The translations under genes were made by a program, and so were the position numbers. From Rana temporaria (taxonomy: Eukaryota > Chordata > Amphibia > Anura > Ranidae): DNA of 64,000 bases. Under the pieces are notes generated by a model. That model saw nothing but the letters and a program-made list of their open reading frames with translations, was not told the DNA's origin and did not search any database. This document shows positions 1 to 10,794 of this stretch, piece by piece. The stretch lies in assembly GCF_905171775.1 (NCBI RefSeq), contig NC_053494.1, positions 51,122,511 through 51,186,510 on the forward strand. The letters run 5' to 3'. Within the stretch, counting starts at the first letter, position 1; every line of letters begins with the position of its first letter.

Positions 1-215
1 CACCCATCAGTGCCACCTATCAATGCCACCTTTTAGTGCCACTTCTCAGTGCCCACCAGTGCCACCTATCAATGCCCTTCAGTGCCATCAATCCATCAAT
101 CAGAGCCACCCATCAGTGCCACCTCTCAGTGCCCACCAATGCCGCCTATCAGTGCTGCCTTATCAGTGCCTATCGGTGCAGCCCATCAGTGCAGCCTCAT
201 CAGCGTACATCAATG
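1..215. repeat. Degenerate minisatellite, CAGTGCCAC-type units
   Basis: About 17 imperfect units of 12-13 bases with the core ATCAGTGCCAC(C) follow each other without break. Unit length drifts, so the tract gives long open frames rich in Ser, Pro, Cys and His that are not genes. Confidence 0.8.
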
Positions 216-487
216 AAGGAGAAAAATTACCCGTTTGCAAAAAAAAATTTAAAAAAAGATTCAATTTTTTGTTTTTTTATTCTGTCTTTTTTTTTTTAAC
301 ACAAAATAAAAACCGCAGAGGTGATCAAATACCACCAAAAGAAAGCTATATTTGTGGGGGTGGGTGGAATCATTTGGGTACAGTGTTGTATGACCGCAAA
401 ATTGTCATTCAAAGTACGTCAGCGCTGAAAGCTGAAAATTGGTCTGGGCAGGAGGAGGGTTTAAGTGCCCAGTAAGCAAGTGGTTAA
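1..487 (+). mobile_element. 3' part of a TTAA-flanked interspersed element, with internal minisatellite
   Basis: The segment ends in AAGTGGTTAA, the inverted complement of the TTAACCACTT that opens the related element at 23449. Its last ~180 bases (from the ACCGCAGAGGTGATCAAAT block at about 311) match the end of the copy at 62974-63956 closely. Positions 1-215 are a degenerate minisatellite built on CCCATCAGTGCCA-like units; I take it as internal to the element. The 5' end lies outside the window. It has no credible coding capacity: the open frames follow the repeat. The TTAA border with CC-starting ends suggests a piggyBac-type non-autonomous element; the superfamily is an inference. Confidence 0.6.
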
Positions 488-869
488 TATGGGATGCACA
501 ACAGCAGCAGAACTCTTCAGGGACACAACTACATATACATCCGATATATACACACTCCTTTCTTCTACCTCCAGCACACATTTGCTTGTAGAACTACAAT
601 TCTCAGGACCAGCTAGCACTTTAATTTTGATCCAACACTGACTCAGTCAGATCCTTGTAATTGCCCTTTGCAGACAGGGACTGTGGGCCCCTTTTGGTGT
701 AGCAAAAAGAGAGGTCTTTGGTGCTAGTTAGTAAAAGACGATTCACGCTTTTCAGTCTGTTACTGCGTGATGAATGTGCTTACTCCATTACGAACGGTAG
801 TTTTACCAGAACGAGCGCTCCCGTCCCATAACTAGCTTCTGAGCATGCACAGGTTTTTCACGTCGTTAA
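488..869. other. No gene or repeat recognised
   Basis: AT-rich sequence without a convincing open frame, splice-bounded exon or inverted repeat. Confidence 0.5.
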
Positions 870-1077
870 AGCCCACACACGACCATTTTTTACAACCTTA
901 AAAACGGCAACGTTAAAAACGTTGTGAAAAAATAGAGCATGTGCGAAATTTTGAATGCCCATTTTTTAGATCGTGAAAAATGCTCTGGAGCCCACACACG
1001 ATCATTTTTAATGACATTTAAAAAAAACGTCATTTTTTAGAACCCGAAAAACGGTCGTGTGTACTCGGCATCAGAGT
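870..1077. mobile_element. Palindromic non-autonomous element, CACACGACC/GGTCGTGTG type
   Basis: The left end reads GCCCACACACGACCATTTTT and the right end AACGGTCGTGTGTACTCGGC, which are inverted complements. Internal AAAACG/CGTTTT blocks also pair, and a CCCACACACGATC unit recurs at about 991. This is one of several copies in the window of a family whose ends read (G)TACACACG..CGTGTGTAC. No coding sequence is present. Confidence 0.65.
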
Positions 1078-1974
1078 TTTACAATGCCTCATGGGATGTG
1101 TAATTCTGCAACAGCTCGAGGGTCGTAGTTTGGAGATCCCTGCTATGGAGTGTACGGCTTATTGTCATCCTATGTACAGATACTCCAGTCTCTGCTGTGG
1201 AACTCTGCAGCTCCTCCAGGGTTACCTTTGGTCTCTGTGCTGCCTCTCTGATTTATGCCCTCCTTGCCTGGTCCATGAGTTTTGGTGTGTGGCCATCTCT
1301 TGGCAGGTTTGCTGTTGAGCCATGTTCTTTCCATTTGGTTATGATAGTGTAGCACCTTCTACCATAGGTAGGTGCTAGATGTGAGGTTTTTGAGTGCATC
1401 TGCCAGTGCAGGTACATTTAGGCAGGCCTATGCTGCGAGCTAGGCCTGTTTGTTTTGATCTGGGGGCAGGTAGTGGTTAGTGTAGCAGTAGGTGACTGAC
1501 TTGTGCTTGAGCTTTTGGGCACCTCCCCTACTTCCAGTGAGATTGTTCTGGAAGAGGGGCAGGGCTGATATTTGGAGTGACATGGAGTACATGTGAGGAG
1601 TTCTGACCAATCCCCAACTAGGATTGGCAGGGGGCAGGCCTCCTACATATACTCATGGTCAGCCTTGCTGGTGGGGGAGTTGTCGGCTGGGTGAACTGAA
1701 GGATGGAGTGCTAGACTGTTGTGCTGGAGGAACACCACCATCTGGGGGTGGGTGTGGATCCGACGGATTAGCGCGGGAGCTGGGAGGAAGCCTCTCCTTA
1801 TACAGTCATGGAGAGGTGTCCTGGAACAGGAACTGGAGAGGCAGTTGGTCCGCACGTCCAGGTAAACCCTTTAGGAAGAACCTAGGGCAGGAATCGGTGA
1901 GTGAAGCACAGTGATCTGGAGGAGGCATGCCAGGGGAGCTGGGTGCAGAGCCAGAGGGAAAGACTGTGGAGAGT
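1078..1974. other. Unassigned region
   Basis: Bases 1086-1165 contain CATGGGATGTGTAATTCTGC, which resembles the interior of the small hAT-type element at 47858. The remainder includes a TATA-like CATATACTC at about 1646 and several short open frames with no family resemblance. It could be an old LTR or unrecognised repeat; I cannot support either. Confidence 0.3.
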
Positions 1975-2978
1975 TGTGCCAAATCGATGCAGATCTGGGA
2001 TTAAAAGTACCATTTCAGTCTTTGCAGATGACACAAAGCTATGCAATATAATAATGTCCTTACAGTTTAATTGGGCAACTATGTGGCAAATGAGGTTTAA
2101 AGTTAATAAATGTAAAGTTTTGCACTTTGGGGCTAAGAATATGCATGCATCATACATATTATGGGCAGTACAACTGGGGGAATCAATGGTGGAGAAGGAT
2201 CTGGGTGTTCTGGTAGATCATAAGCTTAATAATGGCATGTAATGCCAAGCTGTGGTTTCCAAAGAGACCAAAGTATTTTCTTGTATTGAGAGAGGAATGA
2301 ACTCCAGAGGGGGAGATATCATTTTGCCCCTGTACAAATCATTAGTAAGACCTCATCTGGAATGTGCAGTTCAGTTTTGGACATAAGTTCTCAAAAAGGA
2401 TATCAGGGAGCTGGAGAAAATGCAGAGAAGGGCAACCAAATTGATAAGAGGCCTGGAAGCGCTCAGCTATAGGGAAAGAAGAAATTACTTTATTCTCTCT
2501 TGAGAAGAGGAGATTAAGGGAGGATATGATCAACATGTACAAATATATAAGGGGTCCATATAGTGAGCTTGGTGTTGAGTTATTCACTTTAGATCATCAT
2601 AGAGGACAAGGGGCACTCTTTACATCTAGAGGAAAATAAATTTCATTTAAAAATACGGAAAGGTTTCCTCACAGTAGGAGCTCACAGGAGCTGGTTCTGC
2701 CCAGCTCAGTAGATTGCTTTAAAAAATCTTTCCTAAATGTACTTAATATAACTGGGTACTAACATTTATAAAGTTGATCCAAGGAATATCCAATTGCCTC
2801 TCAGGGTATCCGGAAGGATTTTTTTCCCCTGCTGAAGCAAATTAGTTCATGCTTTGTTGGGGTTTTTCGCATTCCTCTGGATCAATTGTGGGTTAAGGAT
2901 TGTGTATATGGGATTGTACAATTTTTTTTCTCTTTTATTGGTTGAACTAAATGGACGTGTGTCTTTTTTCAACCTGAC
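1975..2978 (+). pseudogene. Decayed LINE (Jockey/CR1/L2-like) reverse transcriptase 3' fragment
   Basis: Translation shows the reverse transcriptase catalytic block VFADDTKLC at about 2020, then WQMRFKVNKCKVLHFG and EKDLGVLVDHKL. After an in-frame stop come LPLYKSLVRPHLE, MQRRATKLIRG and LEKRRLREDMINMYKYIRG, the conserved order seen downstream of the catalytic motif in this class of non-LTR elements. The copy has stops (at about 2240 and 2384), an internal deletion just after FADD, and lacks endonuclease and N-terminal reverse transcriptase. The 3' end carries GGTTGAACTAAATGGACGTG and runs to CAACCTGAC, where an LTR element interrupts it. Assignment to CR1 rather than L2 is uncertain; a dead copy is certain. 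Confidence 0.8.
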
Positions 2979-4577
2979 TGTAACAGAACGTCCCACACTC
3001 CGATTGAGTGCTTCCGTCATATACCGCTTCCTTCCAGTCTGGATATAGATATCAGATACTCCAGCTGCCCTCAACAACGAGACGAGACTTGTTTGTGTGC
3101 TAAACATGGAGTGTTTAATAGAACCAAGAATACAGTCTTATATACAGTTTAAAGAGGAGGTAACCAGAACATAAATTAACATGAGCTAATTAACTAATCA
3201 TTTACCCAGACAAGGTGACTCTGAGATATGACTGTCAGGTCACCTGTGGCCAGGTGACAAGTGCACCCCGTTGGGGTCAGGGATGCACCACAGGGTAGTG
3301 AACCCTATGGCCGACTGCTGCTGCGATCAGAGAGGAAGCGTGAGCCCAAAATTCCCCAGGGCGCGGAGTCTAAGACCCAGCTTTGTGTTCACCAGAGCCT
3401 CTGGTGGTGAATGAATGAATGACTTGTATAGCGCAACGCATGCGAACTGAATCGCCTCTGGGCGCTTTTCCAGCCAGTATCTGCTTGGCTGGTGCGGTCA
3501 TTTTTACCCCGTAGGATCATGACACGCTAGGGACACACAGTCATACACACATATATATACATATATACTGGGCCAATTTTTGGACGAGATCCAATTTACC
3601 TACCAGCATGTCTTTGGAGTGTGGGAGGAAACCGGAGTACCCGGAGGAAACCCACGCATGCACAGGGAGAACATGCAAACTCCTGGCAGATGGTGTCGTG
3701 GTTGGGATTCGAACCAGCGAACCTTTTTGCTGCTAGGCGAAAGTGCTACTCACTGCACCACTGTGCTGCCCTGTGAGGATGGCCTTCGCCGCAGCTGGAT
3801 CCAGGTCGCGACCCCTGGGATCCCCAAGGTCACGCTCCGCAGGGAGAGAGGGGAAGCAGCAACCTGGACAAGCGATAGTGATGGGTAAGCCGAGGTTGGG
3901 GCAACAGGCAGACAAGGGTAATCAAGGAACAGGCCAAGGGTCAGGGAAACAGGCAAATAGGAGAAGTCAGAGACAAGCCAAGGTCGGTACACAGGAAGGT
4001 AAACGTAGCACACTGCAGACAGGAACAAGCTCCAAACAAAGGTTGAACAGCAAAGCAGACTAGCAGTGCAGTGGTTAATATAAGCTTCCTGGGATGGCCT
4101 GGGGTGGAGCCATACAGGGAGGAAGGTGATAAAAGACAGCCAGAAAGAGGGTCAGGCCTCTAATGAACACATGGAGACAGGTAAGCTGCCAGACTTTATT
4201 GCATATCCATGACAATGACCTGTCAGAGTAGACATCCCGTCTCCGCTCACCTGCTATACAATACACATTATCATAAGTGTAAACACATGACATCTTCACA
4301 CAATAGCAGGGTCAATTAGCACAGAGAACAGAGAGATGGCTGGAGGTGATGGCATTAACATCTAACGATATAAATGAGCCACCCTTGCAATTAACCTGTT
4401 GAGTTCAGAATCAACAACCAGTAAATAGTTCTGGAATATATTGTGGATAATAATTACATAATACTCCCATCTCAGGTAGTCCAAGATATCATTTCTCAGT
4501 CATCCTATGCCCCTAGTGTACATAGGATGATTTTAGACATAATATGGTTCGGGGATGTCCCGGGTGAGTCTGTCACA
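2979..4577. mobile_element. LTR element (solo-LTR-like), TG..CA ends with 5-bp target duplication
   Basis: The element opens TGTAACAGAACG and closes GAGTCTGTCACA, so the ends form a short inverted repeat TGTRACAGA. It is flanked on both sides by CTGAC (2974-2978 and 4578-4582), the 5-bp duplication expected from an LTR-element integrase. The host LINE tail resumes directly after it. About 360 bp is a nested minus-strand SINE, leaving about 1.24 kb, a plausible solo LTR. No gag, pol or env is present. Polyadenylation-like signals occur on the minus strand (ATTAAA at about 3117, AATAAA at about 4196), so I leave orientation open. A non-autonomous element of another sort is possible but the terminal structure favours an LTR. 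Confidence 0.65.
3409..3770 (-). mobile_element. tRNA-derived SINE (V-SINE type), near full length
   Basis: Read on the minus strand from 3770 it begins GGCAGCACAGTGGTGCAGTG. The pol III B box GGTTCGAATCC lies at 3715-3705. Next comes a block at about 3682-3609 with GAGTTTGCATGTTCTCCCTG and TCCGGTTTCCTCCCACACTC, the conserved central domain known from vertebrate V-SINEs. The 3' region ends TTGCGCTATACAAGTCATTC with three to four ATTC units, a LINE-type tail. It lies inside the LTR element at 2979-4577, so it inserted later or was carried by it. Confidence 0.8.
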
Positions 4578-4602
4578 CTGACTAACTATGTAACTGTGTA
4601 AT
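4578..4602 (+). repeat. Displaced LINE 3' tail (CTGACTAACTATGTAACTGTG)
   Basis: The tail carries TAACTATGTAACT-like short units, typical of CR1-like LINE ends. It continues the LINE fragment that stops at 2978; the two were separated by the LTR insertion and share CTGAC at the cut. Confidence 0.6.
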
Positions 4603-6587
4603 TGGAGTCCCTGAATATGGGCCCTTTCAAAAGGATTAGCAGCTGCAGAGAGGAAATCACATTGCAGCAATCCGTACTGACCAACAAACTCCCATGGACC
4701 CCAGGGTGGGACTCACACAATCCAACCCTTGCAGCCATCAGCCAAACAATTATTAAAGAACACTACACCATAAATAGAGTAACATGGTATAATAGGTAAA
4801 ATATAACAACAACAATGAGCAGCTGCTTACATGCAGACAGGTGGATAAGGCTTAGTTCAGAATTTAGGAAACTTGACTCCCTAGTAATAAAGTAAAACTA
4901 GTATGAAAGGGGTAGACAGAAAAGGGTTCTCCATCTAGGAGTGATGCCAGATGAGCCATCCTGTACCTATTGACTTTCTGCTAGTAACAGGATATTAAGA
5001 GACCACTTACCTTTTCCTAGAAGACAGCGGGGAGTGACGTGAAGGGGCGTGACTATTCCCGGAAGTGGGTGCAAATACCTGTATTGTACAGGTATCTGCC
5101 CCCCTTTCCCCCCTGAAAGGTGCCAAATGTGACACCAAAGGGGGTAGGTTCACTTTTTGTGTGGACCTCCGCTTTAATTAGTCTAAGTGGTTCCCCCTCC
5201 TGGGTGTTTATGCCATTGGTGATGTGTTGCCAGCAGCACACTCGCCCATTTGACATGACACTAACAAACCCAGTATCGGGCAAATGTTGGGGCCTGTTCT
5301 ATGGTACAGCTTTTTGTTTTATATGGAAAATGTTTTGGCGTGAGATATTTTTCTATTGTTTCTTTGTTTAGAATTTATTTTTTCTACATAACAAAAGATT
5401 CCTAGAGCACTGTGGTCTAGTCAAACATAGCACGGTGGCAGCCTGCTAATCACCTTTGCCCAGTGCAGCCAGAACTGGTCATTAGGGTCCATAAATATTG
5501 TATGACAAAATGCTTACTAGTTGCATGTTTATACGTAGGCTAGATATTTTACATCAAATGGGTGACTTGAGCTTTGGGTAGCAGTCAGCGGAAAATTATC
5601 CTTTTGAAAAATTATAACAGATGATCGTTTTAGCTTGGCCTCCTGGTCCTATCATGTCTATCTCTATCTTTCCACAACTATTTCCACTCTAAACATCAAT
5701 AGTCCTATTTATTTAACTCATTTTATATAACATTACAGACGTATTTTACCATTCAGAGTATCAGTATTCAACATGAAATGCAATTAAATATATCAAACGC
5801 ACTTTAAGAATCTGCTAAAGTTTGATAACATTTACAAAGTGACATTCACACGCATTTAAAACTCCAGTCTGGATTTTTCCATTAACTTTAAAGGGAGAGT
5901 TTTTAAAAAGCCCTTTAGAAGAGCATGAAAAAACAATTTAAGTTGACGGACATTTTAAGCACTCATGCATACAATAGTGTGCTTAAAATGCTGGTGTTCT
6001 ACCTGATATTGAAATATCAGAGAAAGAGTGTGAAGGGACGTGTCATGTGTTAGAAGACTGGTTCCTAGTCACTGATTCAAGCCGAATATTGAGACTCGGA
6101 AATAATTGCTCTCCAAATGCTACGCGTGGAAAAGGCAATTACACGTGTGCCCTGTATTTCTGATAGGAGAAAGAAAATTGCAAATTAAAAAGGAGCTGCT
6201 ATAAAATAAGATGGAGACTTTTCACGGCTTACTTGCCCTCTGCATATGCAGGAGATCCTGTGATAATGGGGAATACTTAAAGTTGGCCTGTCTTTACTGA
6301 GGCTTTAAAAATAAACTTTCCAGAAGTGTAATGTGAGTGTCATGCTTACTGACTTGCCAATATTGTGAACTCTTATCAAATTGGCTGCAGTCTGAAAATC
6401 TGCTATTTGTGAGCCACCATGTTTAAAGATGAATGTCAGGTATGTCAGCTATTTCATAGTTGTATTAGTCCAGCTTGTACCAATGTACCATAAGTATGTA
6501 TGTGCCATATCCATGGGATCCCCCTGCAAGATGGAAATGACTGTGGTAGATACTGCTACTACAGTAATCTCCACTAGCTTCCAGGTC
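4603..6587. other. No gene recognised
   Basis: Mostly AT-rich unique-looking sequence. Bases 5100-5180 include GGTTCACTTTTTGTGTGGACCT-like and CCTCCGCTTTAATTA pieces related to the GCGGAGGTTCACC palindromic family at 55157, a partial copy. No exon or complete element was identified. Confidence 0.5.
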
Positions 6588-6796
6588 CTGTGGCAAACAG
6601 CAGCCCAGAATTCTCTGACTGGACAAGGGGGAAAGACAAGGCAGTGATATCACGATCTTCAGCTCATTCAATCAGAGAATTCATTGTGAAAATGAAACGT
6701 TTTCTCTGATTTAACGAGCTGAAGATCATGACATCACTGCCTTGCCTCTCCAGTTTTGTCCAATTGGAGAATGCTGGGCAGCTGCTTGGCACATGA
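6588..6796. repeat. Imperfect inverted repeat, about 90-bp arms
   Basis: The left arm (CCCAGAATTCTCTGACTGGA, CAAGGCAGTGATATCA, GATCTTCAGCTC, AATCAGAGAA) is mirrored by the right arm (TTCTCTGATTTAACGAGCTG, AAGATCATGACATCACTGCC, TTGTCCAATTGGAGAATGCT). The centre is near 6690. This is the layout of a small palindromic DNA element; target duplication is not evident. Confidence 0.6.
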
Positions 6797-7330
6797 GTGG
6801 GTGGGCGACCTCATGTGTTCAGTAAGCAGCAGGGCAGACACTCGGCACTGGGCCCAGAAGCTAGTGGAGAACTGGAGATCACACTAGTGAAGTGGCAGCC
6901 CGTCCATAGGCCCAGGCATCGCCAGGCCCATGTTTTTTAAACATGACCCTTTAAAAAAAAAAAGGTCCTTAAGTGCACTGTGTTCGTGCGCCGGACACAG
7001 TGCCCTATGGGAAGCGCCACGTCTATGCAATCACAAGATTACAGACGAGGCGCATCATTTGTGGGGTTTGGAGCTGCTATGTGGAATAGTCCATTGCGCC
7101 GATTAGCATCTGCCCGGCACCCGTAGTGTATCACTACGGCCAGGTGCTTTGTTCTCGCAGTGTGAATGTGTGGCCCTGACGTCACTTCTGGCTGGCTACA
7201 AAAAGATGGCCGGTGGCGCCGCCATAAGGACTAATCCCCTTGTGTTCATGGGGGGAGGGGAGGCTGCGGTATGCGGCGGCATTGCAGCGGCGACGGCGGC
7301 GGGGGGGTAGTATCGGATCTGGCATCGGGG
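6797..7330. other. No gene; GC-rich (CGG)-like tract near 7270-7310
   Basis: A purine-poor GC-rich stretch GGCGGCATTGCAGCGGCGAC precedes the hairpin at 7331. Short open frames here are low-complexity and not supported. Confidence 0.4.
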
Positions 7331-7364
7331 GCATTTGCGGGAGTACAAGTACTCCCGCAAATGC
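7331..7364. repeat. Perfect 16-bp inverted repeat with 2-base loop, next to TATCGG repeats
   Basis: GCATTTGCGGGAGTAC pairs perfectly with GTACTCCCGCAAATGC. ACCGATACCGATAC-like tandem units and an end reading TATCGGGACAACCCTA follow to about 7412. The whole 7300-7412 tract looks like the 3' half of a DNA transposon-derived repeat with TAGGGTTGTCCCGATA ends. Confidence 0.55.
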
Positions 7365-7415
7365 TCAGTATCGGCCCCGATACCGATACCGATACTGGTA
7401 TCGGGACAACCCTAA

Positions 7416-7665
7416 TGTGTACACAAGTTGATCCAACTAAAATCCGATGTACAGACACGCATGCTCATAAACAATGTTAAAAATCAGCCAACAATAGCAG
7501 AAGTTGCCCAAAGGGTGGCGGTAGAGAGCTGAAAAACCAACGGGTTTGGTGAATCTTGGCTGTAAATGTTGTGCCGTGTGTATGCAGAACAAGTTTACGG
7601 CCAACGCCCTTCAGACAAAATCCATGGAAAAGTTGGTTGGAAGTCTGATCGTGTGTATGAGGCTG
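7416..7665. mobile_element. Partial copy of the TACACACG palindromic family
   Basis: ACACGCATGCTCATAAACAA and CAACAATAGCAGAAGTTGCC, CAAAGGGTGGCGGTAGAG match the right half of the copies at 10396-10794 and 29628-30078. It ends GTGTGTATGAGGCT. Confidence 0.65.
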
Positions 7666-7943
7666 GAGTAGGAGTTGAGGGGAGACCTGGTCATGTGTTG
7701 CACGTGTGTCACAAAACATCTGAAGCTGGATGCTGCTAACCCAGGGGTAAAAGCCTTCCTGGCCTTATTTAATAAATTCCATTTGTGCTGAAAATAAACT
7801 GACTTTTTGTGTTGCATTTTCTGTAGTTTCTTTTGCTGCTGGAAGCACTTTTGTGTTTGCCTAAAGAAAATAAAGACTTTTATGTTTAAATTAACCTGGC
7901 AGTTGCACATAGTCCCAAAGTGCTACCTCCCCTGAATATTACA

Positions 7944-8074
7944 GTATACAAAGTACGCAATATTTTTACCAAACAAATAAATATTGGAGCACAGAGCTTT
8001 GTGCAGCTCAAACCAGCTGCTGATAAACTCTGCCCTCCAATATTTGGTTAAAATATTGCATACTTTGTATTTCT
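7944..8074. repeat. Short palindromic element
   Basis: AGTATACAAAGTACGCAATA and AACAAATAAATATTGGA at the left pair with TCCAATATTTGGTTAAAATA and TTGCATACTTTGTAT at the right. The centre is near 8008. No coding capacity. Confidence 0.6.
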
Positions 8075-8113
8075 AATTTAGTCCTGAAGTTTTCTGGCCT
8101 CCCAAAATACATT

Positions 8114-8622
8114 GGGCCAGATTCACAGCGGAGATACGACGGAGTATCTCAGATACTCTGTCGTATCTCTCAGAGTATCTATGCGACCGATTCATAGAAT
8201 CAGTTACGCATAGATAGCCATAAGATCCGACAGGTGTAATTGTTTTACACTGTCGGATCTTAGGATGCAATACCGCGGCCGCCGCTGGGGGGAGTTCGCG
8301 TCGTAAACCAGCGTCGGGTATGCAAATTAGCAGTTACGGCGATCCACAATGGTTTTTCGCGTTCGCTACGTCGCCGCTACTCTAGTTTCCCGTCGCAATT
8401 TTAGTCGTCGTTTGACCTGCCCTAACTTTACACAGCAATCGTATTGCTGTATAAAGTATGGCCGTTGTTCCCGCGTCGAAATGTAAAAATTAACGTCGTT
8501 TGCGTAACACGTCCGGGAATACGGAAGTACGCTACGCGCGTCGCCGTTCGAAAAAATGACGTCACTTCGCGCAAAGCGAACGGGTTACATTACACGGCCG
8601 CAAATGTATGTAAATCTGGCCC
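8114..8622. mobile_element. Palindromic MITE, GGGCCAGATTCAC family (copy 1)
   Basis: The ends are GGGCCAGATTCAC and TAAATCTGGCCC, with ATT on both sides (8111-8113, 8623-8625), a 3-bp target duplication. Inside are GATACGACGGAGTATC and other CG-rich hairpins. Five copies of the family occur in this window. Confidence 0.75.
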
Positions 8623-9333
8623 ATTGTGACAAAGTCTTTTATTTCGATTTTTTTTTTATTGGAATAAATGTATATATGGATTATTAAGGGCTTATTCATG
8701 GAGAGTCCTTCACGAGCATTCATGGGTGTTCAGGAGGCAATGTGTCTGCCTTCTGAATATCTGTTTCTATTTTGCTTTTTTCTTCCAGCCAAAGAGGGAT
8801 TTTGCATTTGGCTTATGGTCTCATTGACTTCAATAGGCAGGTTTGACAGATGGTGCCACCTATCAAACTCAACATGTAGAGTTATATTTGCCACTCCAGC
8901 AACATGTGTACAAACTGCTAGACATGTGCACAACATAAAAATTTGTTTAGTTTGGTTTTGTTTTGTTTCTGTTCGTTTCCGTTGATTCGTAACGATTCGT
9001 AATTCCGTAAGACGTGGGTTATCGCATTCGGAATCTTTCGTATTTCCGTAAGGGTTATTTCTCCGTTGATTCGTTTTCCGTTAGTCTAATTTTCGTTGAT
9101 TCGAAATTCGTATTTTCATTATTTTATATTCGGCCGCGTTCGTATTTTCATAAGAACTATATTTTCGTTGATTTGCAATGATTCGTATTTCCGTGTCTAA
9201 TTTCCGTTGATTGGAAAACCGTACTTTTGTAGATTTAATTACATTCGTTAGAATACATTTTCCATTTATTCGAAACACTACTCGTCGTAGAGTCCATTTT
9301 ACAATATTTATATTTTTAAACAGTATTAGTATT

Positions 9334-9818
9334 TACCGTATTTATCGGCGTATACCGCGCACTTTTTTGCCCTGAAAATCAGGGCAAAATCGTGGGTGCG
9401 CGATATATGCCGATACCCGCGCCGAGTTTGAACCACTGCGCCGGCATATACCGCGAGCAGTACACTCGGGTATAGTCGGGCAGGCTCGGCTCCTCTCGCG
9501 GTCACGTCCTGGACGTACAGGACGTGACCGCGAGAGGAGCCGAGCCTGCCCGACTATACCCGAGTGTACTGCGCTCGGTATATGCCGGCGCAGTGGTTCA
9601 AACTCGGCGCGGGAAGCGGGGATCGAGCGGTGGAGGACACCACGATGGCCACAGAAGGACGCCGAACCCGACGAGGCGGACACCACCGCAGCCGCAGACG
9701 GAACCTGGACCCGACGAGGCCGTGATGGACACCGTGCAAGACACCAAAACTGTAAGTACTAAAATGTTAGGGGTGCGCGCTATACGCCGGAGCGCGCAAT
9801 ACCCCGATAAATACGGTA
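9334..9818. mobile_element. Palindromic element, TACCGTATTTATCGGCG type, with ~94-bp perfect-like hairpin
   Basis: The ends are TACCGTATTTATCGGCGTAT and ATAAATACGGTA. The region 9421-9608 folds on a centre at 9514.5 into arms of about 94 bp with few mismatches (for example GGCAGGCTCGGCTCCTCTCG against CGAGAGGAGCCGAGCCTGCC). Right of the hairpin is a GC-rich block, 9610-9760, with GACGAGGC repeated. The block ends AAGACACCAAAACTGTAAGT, a donor-like site. A second copy lies at 24912-25410. TA-like borders would fit a Tc1/mariner-type origin, which is unproven. Confidence 0.7.
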
Positions 9819-10395
9819 TCTTTTTTTTTTTAATTAAAAAAATAAATATAAAAATTGGTTCAGGAAAATAAAGGGATTGAGGAGTATTATAAATTTACCG
9901 CTCCTTACAATTGGTCTACTTCTACCACCATTAATATCTAGTAGATGCTGCCTGGGCTGGCCTAGTAGTGGCACTGGCTAACACAACAAAACAATTTGTA
10001 TGTAGGGCAGACAGACAGCAAGATAATAAAACACAGTCCCACACTGTCTCACAAAAGGGGAAAAAAATAACTGCAGAAAATCCTAGGAATAATAAATAGT
10101 AAGCCTAAGTAGAAATTTATAATTTCTCTATCACTCTCTGTGTCACAAGAGAGTGACGCACAAATCCAATACCACCCACACCCTGTCCAGAATGCAGTCT
10201 GACATAGGAGAAAACAAAATATGTCAGAGATATTACAAAATACAAATATAGAAATTAGAATCTAGACAGAGTATGCTTAAGAAACAAAGAATTTCTCTCT
10301 CACAAGTCACAACTCAACTCACAAATCCACCAAAACAGTGCCACCTACCCAACCACAGCCTATCTGGACTCTGGATGGAATGCACTGCAGTCTAA

Positions 10396-10794
10396 AGGCC
10401 CATACACACGGTCGGACCTTCGGCCAACAAACTTCAAAATCTGCAAGTTTTCACATTTGTCCGATCGTGTGCACACTCCATTGGACCAATTTTTTCGGGT
10501 TTCATGGGACAAAAAGTTCGGTCTGCAAACGGACAAACTTTACGGACTTTTGTCCGAAGTACAAACACGCATGCCCAGAACCAATGTTAAAATCAACCAA
10601 CAATAGCAGAAGTTAACCAAAGGGTGGCGATAAAGAGCAGAAAAGAGCAGAAAAGCCACGTGATGTTGGGAAAGTTTTAGAAAAGTTTTCAGAAAAGTCT
10701 GAGCGTGTGTATGCTATGGGTGTGACCGGACAAATCACTTTGGACAAAAATCCAAGGGAAAGTTTGTCGGATGTCCGACCGTGTGTACGAGGCT
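10396..10794. mobile_element. TACACACG palindromic element, complete, TAA target duplication
   Basis: The ends are AGGCCCATACACACGGTCGG and CCGACCGTGTGTACGAGGCT, flanked by TAA at 10393-10395 and 10795-10797. A 3-bp TWA-type duplication fits a PIF/Harbinger-like origin (inference). It lies inside the hAT-type element at 8919-11730. Confidence 0.75.

Noticed and set aside
23..475. Plus-strand 150-codon open frame at the window start.
   Set aside because: It follows the minisatellite period and then runs into a known repeat; no protein resemblance.
3705..3770. A tRNA gene on the minus strand.
   Set aside because: The B box and head are part of a SINE with a central domain and LINE tail; no cloverleaf or anticodon arm.
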